A DNA stretch of 64,000 nucleotides from Argentina anserina. Lineage: Eukaryota; Streptophyta; Magnoliopsida; Rosales; Rosaceae. Shown piece by piece: positions 34,430 to 43,239 of this stretch. Each line of letters starts with the position of its first letter. Position 1 is the stretch's first letter. The position numbers and the translations under genes were made by a program. The stretch spans positions 21,142,001 through 21,206,000 of the forward strand of contig NC_065876.1 of NCBI RefSeq assembly GCF_933775445.1. The letters run 5' to 3'. A model generated the notes under the pieces. The model was not told where the DNA came from. It made no database searches and saw nothing but the letters and a program-made list of their open reading frames with translations.

Positions 34430-35459
34430 ACCAATTTTACCACTACCAGCTATGGATGCCGTAGGTATTGCTCCTCTTGCTGTGTAATGATCATGTCCAA
34501 GCAGACCATAGATATCTGGTTCCTGGACGAATAGAATAGTTGTTTTCGCCTTGGGACGATAATTAGGCCGCTTAGGCCTAAGGTATGGATACAGCTTCCA
34601 TTAGGTTGCCCGAGCATGGTTAGTATCATGAAAATAAGAGCAATGAGGGCGGAGCTGATTCCCGAAGCCTGTGGCGGTCCTTGCTGATGAAGCGGAGCTG
34701 GAGTTGCCTGCTGAAGGGGAGGTGCTGGAGAGCTAGCACGAACAGTAAGGCTGGAAACTTCAACTTGTGTTTGATGAAGACTCTCCTGTTGAGATTCATC
34801 CTTACGGATATATGTGAAAGTTGTAATTAGGCTAGGGGTTCAGTCTTTTTGAGCAATTCCTCTTTCGCAGTGTTATGCTTTGCATCAAGACCTTTCAGGA
34901 AATGGTGAACTCGCTCAAGCTCCTTTTCTTTTTGGTACCAAACAATATCCTCCTGATTCTTAATCAGGGAAGGACATTTCACATCAATCTCAGCTCAAAT
35001 ATTCTTTAGTTTGGTGAAATATTGCGCCACCGGTTACCCATCCTGTTGCATCGTCAAAGCTGTGCACATTAACTCATGAACCTGTATGAAATCAGAGTCA
35101 TTAGTATATAAGCCTTCCAGTGTCTTCCATATTACCTGCGTAGTGTCACATGCCTTCACCATATCAACTATCTCTTCATTCATAGCTTTCCACAAGACTG
35201 ACATTACAAGACCATCATCATCGTCCCACTTAGTATAGGCAACAATATTATCGGCACTAGGAGCCTTAGTGACTCCGGTTACATGCCCCATTTTGTGCAT
35301 GCCTCGAATATGAGCCGCCATAATTCTCTTCTATTTATGGAAATTGGTCACATTGAGTTTGGTTCCCCCAAAAGAACCACTGTCATAACCCTTGACAGAT
35401 ACTTCAAATGTCAGAATATCATTGATCTGAGAACTCTTAATGCCGTCGCCAGAACCCAT
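34430..35459 (-). pseudogene. Copia gag (broken)
   Basis: Starts at ATG 35459 (MGSGDGIKSSQINDILTFEV), continues to KLNVTNFHK where a TAG replaces the expected tryptophan, then MAAHIRGMHKMGHVTGV and VIWKTLEGLYTNDSDFIQVH (35321-35034). Further left, more stops occur, and no intact CCHC zinc knuckle was found. Gag forms the virus-like particle of the element. Confidence 0.75.
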
Positions 35460-36228
35460 TGAAAAACAATTGACAAATCATGAATTATACAGTGGAAACA
35501 CCAAATAACGGATATGAACTTGTCTTGGGTGCACGTACACTATCGGTGAACCTGCACTGACAACCAAGACTACCAAAGCTGGTCCGGGTCGGGTAAGGTC
35601 GGGTCGAAGCTGGTCCGGGTCGGGTTGACTCTGGGCTGGGCCGGGTCAGATCCGGTCCGTGTCGAATTTGGAGCTCCTTACCTGAAGCTTCAGGAAAGTT
35701 GGACAAAGAGAGCAACCACAATGCCGACGGGTGCGTCGGAGGTGGAGGATGGGGTCCAGTACTCGTTGCCGTAGAGTATAAAGGTCCTCCGGTGAGTTAT
35801 GATCTCCCGAAGGCGGTTCCGATCAACGTCGACAGAATCCCAGTGGCGGCGGTGGTCGGACAGGTGGATGTTTGTGATAAACTGTCGTTGCCGGTGGTCC
35901 AGCCGGTTATGGCACCTGGTTCGCTGATGAAGACGTTTTCGAAGGAGCTGAAGTCGACAGTGTCGCCTACTTCAGTGATTGCGTTCGATCGGAGCAGTGA
36001 GGACGACACCACCAAGGAGCTGGAGGGGTTGGAGTCGGCGACTGTTTCGCCGACGTCGGTGAGTGGATTTGAGGAGAGAGCGGTAGAGAGTGGTGCCAGG
36101 GGTGAGATGAAGGCGGCCACTGGACGGGAGAAGGCGGCCGGCAGGAAAGAAAGGAGCAGTAGGCAGAGACTTCCAAAACGTTTGCCGGAAAAAAGAAACC
36201 CTAGAAAAACAGAGCCGATTTTTCTTGA
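35460..36228. other. GC-rich copia leader with a 181-codon antisense open frame
   Basis: Between gag and the primer-binding site, this leader is strikingly richer in GC than the rest of the element. On the plus strand, antisense to the element, 35699-36244 is open for 181 codons (begins MDKESNHNADG) and includes two similar units, TVSPTSVIAFD and TVSPTSVSGFE. The opposite strand is also partly open (36120-35797). It may be a captured host segment or a GC-driven chance frame; no family was recognised. Confidence 0.45.
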
Positions 36229-36238
36229 TCTGATACCA
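36229..36238 (-). promoter_or_regulatory. Primer-binding site of short-LTR copia
   Basis: Minus strand TGGTATCAGA, complementary to the 3' end of initiator methionine tRNA, the usual copia primer. It abuts the LTR with no spacer. Confidence 0.85.
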
Positions 36239-36369
36239 AGATGAAATGTATATTGATTGATGATATATTACACATAATGTTGTCTATATATAATCAGATT
36301 ACCCCCCCCCCCAACAAATCACGGAGGAAATTACGGGCACCGTGATTTCTTCCTTGAATCACGCTAACA
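36239..36369 (-). repeat. 5' LTR of short-LTR copia (131 bp)
   Basis: Same termini as the left LTR, TGTTAGCG to TTTCATCT on the minus strand. It is longer by a poly-C run and a short insertion around 36303-36318. It should hold the element's promoter, but at this length little regulatory sequence fits. Confidence 0.88.
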
Positions 36370-37581
36370 TTGTAAATTAGCCATGAGAAATAAAGGGTTG
36401 TACGCTAGTTGTTAGAAATAGCTGATGTAAGCTAGTCGTTATTTATAATTTTCTTCGTGTAGAATATTTTATTGGTAGTAAATAATGAAATCTGTAGTAT
36501 AGAAGTTGTTAAACCTGGGTTTTGAGATTTGTTTCCCAATTAATCGTAGTACAATTTTTGTGTAACTTATGGAGTTGCTCCACACAACCCTGGTGGGTGG
36601 AGATATAGAGCTGTCGATGGTCACAATTCGTCAAAATGCGGTCACGTTAAAAACCATAGGCAAAACAGAGAATCCGATAACATTTCTAAAGAGTTTTTTT
36701 TTTGGTCGAAATTTCTGAAGAGTTGTGGTGATGCATTTTTGGTCTGATTTCCTCCAACTGCCAAAGTTCATATAAGAAATATCATTGATTATCAAAGATA
36801 CTTGCTGAATTCGATTTTGTGCTACTAATTATAAAGAGTATTGCTAAATATACCCAGCAAATTTCTTAATATACTTAACTAAATAAAAATATTATTTCAT
36901 CCTCATACGAAATGACATTGTTATCAAGATAATTACCAAAGATTAAAGAACCAATAAGTTTGACACTCTTGTACCCAACTGTTTTTAATGTTGAAACAGT
37001 TTTAACTCCTAACTCCACACCCTCATGTACGGATATGGAATCACCATGAATTGGAATCAATCTTATTACAATCATAATCACATGCAGCTTTAAGTCGAAG
37101 AACAAAATTCATATGGGTTTGATTGTCTAAAGTTGTTACTAATATTGGTTTTGAGTTCCCAGACCTTGAATGTAACCGCCGAATGAAGAATCTTTATCAC
37201 GTATATAGTCTTCAATAGTTCAATATAAGTAATCCTCTATAAGCTTAGTTGCAAAGATTGGATGACCTTAATGGGTTGTTTGTTAATGCTTGTTAGATCC
37301 TTACAACAAATAAAATTTACTTATAGACAATTCTTAGGAAACCTGACTCATTCCAAATAAATATGAATAAGCTAACTAATGGCTTCAACTCAGATCCATC
37401 AAAATGACTCCAAAACTTATGGTTAGCAATGTTTTCATTTGAACACCTATTAGTTAAGCTTATACTTACGAATAACTCCAAGGACAATTGACAGAAACTT
37501 AAACCAAAAGGTGAGAGATATCTTTAGAGTGGTGGATGCATGAATGTGATAATTGACGAAGAAACGGGTATGCTTTTGCTG
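36370..37581. other. Intergenic, no gene recognised
   Basis: Begins with the right TTGTA duplication (36370-36374). AT-rich with scattered short frames (36875-37105 on minus) and no recognisable domain. Confidence 0.5.
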
Positions 37582-37590
37582 GGTTTGATG

Positions 37591-37770
37591 CTATGTTGCA
37601 CGGATACGCGAAAATGGTCGCGTATTGCGTGTCAGACACGGACACGCGTATTGGACACGCGGACACGCGCAAATACGCTCGGACACGCGTGTCTGATTTT
37701 GGACACGCGGTGGACACGTGAGTGTCCGAGTTGGACACGTGTGTGTCTGGACTGGACACGAAAATAACAA
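37591..37770. repeat. ggacacgcg-rich subterminal repeats of the Pack-MULE
   Basis: Many copies of ggacacg and its variants in about 180 bp, much richer in GC and CpG than the flanks. A matching inverted set lies at 39200-39290. Such arrays are typical of Mutator-like ends and likely transposase-binding sites. Confidence 0.8.
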
Positions 37771-37849
37771 GGACACGCAGGGGTATAATTGAGATTTAAC
37801 AGAAAACTGAAAAAACATAAACATTAGGTCATCCAGCCTTCACAACCGC

Positions 37850-39112
37850 ATTTGTTTTCCTCCGTTGGAAGTTTCCGAGAATTTGGTGCCTGGTGATATT
37901 GTTGAGGTTCTCGACAATTTCACATGGAAAATGGCAACCATTTCTGAGGTTTTAGGGAATAGGTACTTTTTGGTCAAGATAGTTGGATCATGCCTGAAAT
38001 ACAAGGTCGGGAAACTGGAAGTTCGAGTCAGACAGTTCTGGCAAGATGACAAATGGGTTGTGGTTGGGAAGGTAATATTATCTGAATCTGTTTTGCTTTT
38101 CAGTTTCTTCATCTTACATATTAGAGTTTTATGAGCAAAATTCTTGAAGTTTGAGGATTTAATTGCGATATCATGCTTCATACGATATGTATTCTTTAGT
38201 CGAATTTTATCTTTAGGAGTATCAATTTTGAATTTTTTAATTTCATAATTGAATTTAGTCTGTAATAATCTTTGAAATACAGTTCACAGGTTGTTGTCTG
38301 TGTTATTTTCATGTGTTAATTCCTTCTTCACTTTCTGGCACTCAGGGTTCAAGTCAATATGAGAATGAAAAGCATGGTGAAATTTCAACTCTAAAAGCTC
38401 AGAAAGTCACTTTCAAGAGATTCTACATTGCAACCTCTTATAATCTGAAAAGAGGATCTTCAAACTTGTATTCCCAAGATGAAGCTTATGGTGGAGCAAC
38501 TGAGAAGTTTCGAGCAGTTGAGAGAGATGGAAGGTGTCAAAGAGTCATTGCTAGCAACTTATCTAGATTAGCTGAACAGGAAGATGTTGCTTTGCCAAGT
38601 CAGATGTTGGGTGGAAAAGAACTACGTGCTACTCTTAACAACATAACAACTGTATTGTCTGAGGTTGATCTAGAAAAGAAGAAATCAAATGGTAATGTTG
38701 GGTGTTTGTTTGCTGTTAAATTGAAGTCAGATGATGTTGATACTATTACGTGCTCAGTAGGTAGTTGTAGCATCGGTAGCAATGATCCCTATAAGTCACC
38801 TCATCATGTTTCTTCGGTTCTACTGGAGATTTTAAAGACCAGTTTTGTGATGCTGAATCTGTTTGTCACTTGGGATATGAGGAAGAAAACTGTGTCCTTC
38901 CCACAAAGAAAGAATTGGCTGCTGAGATCCATAGGTTAGAGCTGCAAGCCTACCAGTGCACGATAGAGGCATTGCATGCATCAGGACCTTTAAGCTGGGA
39001 ACAAGAAGATATGGTGACAAATCTTCGTCTTTCACTTCATATATCAAATGATGAACATTTATTGGAACTTAGAAACTTAATATCTGCAGATAACAACATT
39101 CAAATTAGATGA
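37850..39112 (+). pseudogene. Captured Agenet/Tudor plus ENT-domain gene fragment
   Basis: Two exon-like blocks. The first (to 38071) encodes an Agenet/Tudor-like domain: LVPGDIVEVLDNFTWKMAT, LGNRYFLVKIVGS, VRQFWQDDKWVVVGK, then a GT donor. The second starts after an AG acceptor at about 38345 (GSSQYENEKHGEI), has a variable middle, and after a frameshift near 38820 ends with an ENT domain: LAAEIHRLELQAYQCTIEAL, SWEQEDMVTNLRLSL, stop at 39112. Host proteins with this architecture are plant Tudor-like, chromatin- or RNA-associated proteins. The retained intron shows capture at the DNA level. The N-terminus has no proper ATG, and the frameshift breaks the fusion. Confidence 0.75.
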
Positions 39113-39310
39113 CAGGAAAACTAGAATTATGTCTAGTTTGAATGTGAATTGACTAAGTTTTAATTTTAAAAACTATATTATTAATATAAAATTTAATTAA
39201 CGTGTCCACTACGTGTCCAAGTCGGACACTTGAGATTTTGACGTGTCCGCGTATCGTATCGTGTCGAATACGGACACACGTGTCTGTATCCGTGCAACAT
39301 AGGTTTGATG

Positions 39311-40918
39311 TGAGGTGTGAATGTATGATATAGAGAAAGGTATTGTTGAAAAGTCACGAGTGTAGTTAATAATTGCGTGGGTGTAATAAGTCTGTTGGGT
39401 CTACTAAGAACTTTGTTGAGTAGATTTAGCAGCACCCTTTCTATATAGGTTGTTCTGCTCCTTAATTTACTGAGATTAAAGAAATGGAACACAACTGGCA
39501 CTCGGATACGAATCTGGCCCAAACCTATAAATACACATCTTAATCCACTTATTTCTATTTCCTCTCAAATTTCCTTCGCCTTCCGATTTCTAGGGTTTCT
39601 ATTAAGAATTAAAATTTCAGCGAGAACGAAAATATCGATGATCTGAAAATTTGAAATTTCAATTTTAAAAAATAATTAAATAAATTGATGGAAATTTTGA
39701 ATGAAACTCTGAGAAATGTTTATTTGATAATTATCTATTATATGTCATAAGAATTTATTATATAACTATTAGTTTATAGTGAGTTATAGTAATTAGAGGT
39801 GAAATAATCATCGAATATTATTAAAAATTATTTTAAATATATATATACCCAAAGAGAGGCTAGGTCATCACGTCTTATTTACATATGATACATTAAACAT
39901 GAAATTACATGAGGAATTTATAACCACATAAAGGATCTATGAAGTACAAAATTTTCACTATTTTAATTATGTCTTTGAGTAAAACATTGAGTATATTATG
40001 AAGAATAGTCATTAAATTATACCTCATCTTTATAATTTTGCATATAATTACTTATATGCTAACCACAGGGATCGTGAGTGATTGACTATGGGTTAAGGTA
40101 CTTATAGTTTCCGTTATAATCAAGTATTTTTCGACTTTGACCATAACCATAGCTTTGTGAAGATTGTACATCAAATTGTGTCCATATGTTTTTCACTTGA
40201 TTGCATCTCATTAGAGAATAAATATGGTGGATAAGACATGTTGAATTTCCCCCATAAGGATAAGGTCCATCATTGCTTCCTCCTAGACCATAGAGGTTCG
40301 ATCCTCTCAACAACTAATTCGGTTTTATTTCAGTTTTAAGTTAATGTTGAGACATGAAATATAATATATAATAAAAAGAGCTATATATAACAATACGCTG
40401 GTGTAGTAGAGTTCACTATAACTTTGTGCTTGCAAAATGATGGATCATGGTTCAATTCTCCTAACCAGTGATTTTTTATTTTATTTGAAGTTGGTTTGAC
40501 ACGTGGCAATATTATGAAAATATCGGAAAATTTTGAAAATTTTCATCGAAAAATGTTTGGTATGTAACGGATATATCTATATGCCGAAAAATGGAAACTT
40601 TCGCAGAAATATCGAGGAAATTATAGATATTTTAGTCCTTGGTTTCTACTCTAAAACTCTCTGACTATTGAGGAAACCCTAATCAACTCCAGTCTTCGCC
40701 GATTTCGCCATCCAATTTTCAAGTTCGCCGATCCTAAGTTATGCAGATATGCCTTCGATAAGTTCGTCTATCTTCTATTGGTACTCTGTCGCCTGCGAAG
40801 CCTTTTTTTTAACACCACCATCGTTTTCCGATCGCCATATTTTCAAAGATTTCCAACCACTGTTTTTGTTTTCTCGAAGAGAAAGTTATAAAGAAAAGAA
40901 AAGATTGATAGTTTGATA
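39311..40918. other. Intergenic, repeat-like, no gene
   Basis: AT-rich. Between about 39600 and 40645, both ends show atatcg-rich motifs facing each other (gaacgaaaatatcgatga on the left; cagaaatatcgaggaaatta on the right), so a degenerate Mutator-like MITE is possible, but no target duplication was found. A tRNA-like box (ggttcaattctcc) lies near 40449. No coding content recognised. Confidence 0.4.
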
Positions 40919-41742
40919 ATGGATCGAACCAAATCCGATGACGTGTTTATAGAGCAAGATCCGACCAGCAAGTACTTCCGGTGCGACGACAAGTTGGGCA
41001 AGGGAGCCTTCAAGACTGTGTACAAGGGTTTTGATGAGCTTAATGGGATGGAAGTTGCCTGAAGCAAAGTCAGGACTAATACCGAAGCAGAGCTTCAGCG
41101 ATTGTATTCAGAGATTGATCTGATTAAGTCTCTAAAACACGAGAACGTCATCAAGCATTTTAGCTGGTGGGTTGTTGTAGTGATGATTTATGCAAGAAGA
41201 AGCGGACTGTGAATATGATCACGGAGCTGTTCACATACGGGAGCTTGAAGCGGTATCGAAAGAAGCACACTAAAGTCGAAGTTGAAGCCGTCAAGAGGTG
41301 GGCGAGGTAGATTCTTAAAGGGCTATGCTACCTGCATTACCATGACCCGCCGATCGCTCACAGGGATATCAAGTGTGACAATGTGTTTATTAATGGTTAC
41401 AATGCAAAAGTGAAGATTGGTGATTTCGGGTTTTGTTTTGGCGATGCAGCAGGGTAGTTACAGGTATGGAGTGGTTGACACGCCCGAGTTTATCGTGCGG
41501 GAGATGTACGAAAAGGTGTATAATGAGAAGGTGGATGTCTATGCTTTTGGATGTGCTTGTTGGAGATGGTGACTGGTGAGTACCCTTAAGGACTGTGGAG
41601 TGTCGCAATCAGGCTCATGTGTATGAGAAGGTTACCCTTGCTATAATGCCGGCTGCGCTGAGTAAAATGAGGGATCCCGAAGTGAAGAAATTCATTGTGA
41701 AGTGTTTGGCTCCTGCGTCGAGGAGATTGTCTCAATGTTTTA
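40919..41742 (+). pseudogene. WNK-type protein kinase pseudogene, intronless
   Basis: Reads as the kinase domain of a plant WNK (with-no-lysine) kinase without introns. From ATG 40919: [39 protein letters not shown], then TGA at 41060-41062 in place of the expected tryptophan. Later: EAELQRLYSEIDLIKSLKHE; after a frameshift near 41175, [23 protein letters not shown] at 41308-41310; [13 protein letters not shown] and KVKIGDFGF (HRD and DFG intact). The homology ends at about 41740 in RRLSQ, where a repeat begins. Absence of introns over the kinase domain suggests a retrocopy, although no poly-A tail is seen because the 3' part is missing. Confidence 0.85.
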
Positions 41743-42075
41743 AAAAACTCGCCTGAGGTTTAAAAAACTTACGCCTTATGTTACGTTTTTCACGCATTTT
41801 ACTACATTTTAGAAAATAATCTTTTGAAGTATCTTTTTATATTTATTTATATAATGTGTTTAATTGAATGAAAACTATCTAAAATGTTTGGATTATGAAT
41901 TTCATTATATCTAAATGCAATAAATTGGTAAGTTCTTATGTATATTTGTCATTTTTGTACGTGTATAATTATATATTTGTATTTTTAACTACTAATGTTT
42001 TATAACATAAGACTTACGCCTTATGCGCCTCAAGTTTTAAGACTTAATGCTCTTAAGAAAACGCATTGGGGTACG
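41743..42075. repeat. Probable MITE-like repeat truncating the WNK pseudogene
   Basis: The two sides carry related motifs, cgcctgaggtttaaaaaacttacgcc on the left and, near 42010-42040, cttacgccttatgcgcctcaag; the middle is AT-rich. The repeat starts where WNK homology stops. Exact ends and target duplication were not resolved. Confidence 0.3.
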
Positions 42076-42329
42076 CCAGGGGCGGATCTCATGTGTTAGG
42101 TGGGGGGACTCAAGCATCCCCAGCCAATAGGGGAAAAAAACACCCGGTACTAATTTTATTTTTTTAGATGTGTGTAGACTTCGCATCCCTAAATTACCCT
42201 CAATTCCTCATTGTATTATTATGATGAAATAATCAAAAGATTAAAACAATGAGAACTTTGAAAATACGTTATTCCTTCATCTGGAGCTTATTCTCAATAG
42301 AACGTCATCTTAATTACAGATTATTTGAA

Positions 42330-42590
42330 CTAGCTTTCATGACCGGGCGTTGCCCAGGAAAAAAGGCCGCGCTTACGCATTTATGTTTATTTTTATTCGT
42401 ATTTTCATATCAGTTAGTAATTGTTATCTTTTCTTGTTTATTTTATTTTGCCTTTTATTTAAAATTATTACAATTATATCCCTCAAAATTTTATTTAGCT
42501 AAATCTGAAATTTAATAAACCAGAAGTACGGTATTTTAAAATTTTAACCATCCTACTTTTCTTACGTCTTTATTAATAGAAAATATAAGA
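42330..42590 (-). mobile_element. Short non-autonomous Helitron, 261 bp
   Basis: On the minus strand it starts A|TCTTATATTTTCTATTAATA and ends with a hairpin (CCTGGGCAACGCCCGG; plus 42343-42358) followed by TCATGAAAGCTAG|T. The 5' TC, the 3' CTAG preceded by a hairpin, and insertion between A and T without target duplication together match Helitron structure. There is no coding capacity. It shares no obvious sequence with the large Helitron at 19664. Confidence 0.6.
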
Positions 42591-43239
42591 TTTCACGAGA
42601 ATAGACTTCATCTCAAAAACTGAGTCTTTGAACATTTCCAGAAAAAACTACCTACATGCATCAACGTATCCCAAAAGAGTCTATGCGTATAATACCAGTT
42701 ATGGTATAAGAGTTATATCCATGGCGTCAGTCTCTCTGTTTTCGTCTGTGAAATTTACGTAACTGAAACTAGGAGCAGTGACCAACCTCGTGTTCTCTCT
42801 GTTTCTGTATGTAACTGAAACAAGAGTGTGAGAGTTGAAATGAAACAACTCACGAATTTCATCTCCACCACAGCCTTCGAAGTTTGGCCAATCAGGGACG
42901 ACTTAGGTAGGAACAATTCAGACTTGTCAGAAAGGTGCGGCGCATGGAGGCTATTCGTCAAGTCTGAGACTGAAAGGGGGCTTAGGAAGGATCCAAACCT
43001 TCCTTATAAAACGGCTCTGAAACCGCAACACAGTGCATCAGGTCAGCAATCTCGTTTTCAGTGTAGTTCTCTGTTTGTGTCTGCATGAGAGTGAGAGTTC
43101 TACTGTTTCTTTGTGGACTCTGAATCTGAGAAAACGAAGTCTCTGATTCTGAGAGAAGGAGAAGTTTCTGAACCAGAGAGAGAGGAGTTTTAGAGTTCTT
43201 TAGTGATTTTGCATTCTATATTTTGTTTTTCTGTGAAAA
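42591..43239. other. Upstream region and leader of the CDCA7/DDT gene
   Basis: CT-rich and GA-rich segments from about 42720 on suggest promoter and 5' UTR of the gene starting at 43240. No separate gene seen. Confidence 0.45.

Larger units (their letters stand above)
27276..36369 (-). mobile_element. Ty1/copia element with very short LTRs, split by a Harbinger element
   Basis: Delimited by LTRs of 122 bp (27276-27397) and 131 bp (36239-36369) and by TTGTA duplications. On the minus strand: 5' LTR, primer-binding site, leader, gag, protease, integrase, RT, RNase H, polypurine tract, 3' LTR. Subtracting the 3.68-kb Harbinger insertion and one TSD copy leaves about 5.4 kb, normal for copia. 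Coding lesions include a stop in gag and in RT. The LTRs differ by several substitutions and indels, so the insertion is older than that at 56722. Confidence 0.9.
37582..39310 (+). mobile_element. Pack-MULE with captured Agenet/ENT gene
   Basis: Inverted ends: CTATGTTGCACGGATAC at 37591 and the same sequence inverted ending at 39302. Direct duplications GGTTTGATG flank them (37582-37590 and 39302-39310; eight or nine bases, since one G is shared). Both subterminal regions are packed with ggacacg/cgtgtcc motifs. The interior is not a transposase but a copy of part of a host gene. This is the structure of a Mutator-like element carrying captured host sequence. Confidence 0.82.

Noticed and set aside
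35460..36240. Leader of the short-LTR copia as a separate host gene on the plus strand
   Set aside because: The frame lies wholly between primer-binding site and gag of the element and ends in the LTR; no promoter or family match. Kept only as a finding.
40397..40469. tRNA-like 73-nt segment with a ggttcaattctcc B-box and partly pairing ends
   Set aside because: Only about five acceptor-stem pairs form, and the anticodon and T arms do not fold well. At best it is a decayed tRNA-derived repeat, so no tRNA gene is called.
42076..42330. caggggcggatct motif like a hAT-type MITE end
   Set aside because: No matching inverted end or 8-bp duplication could be found nearby.
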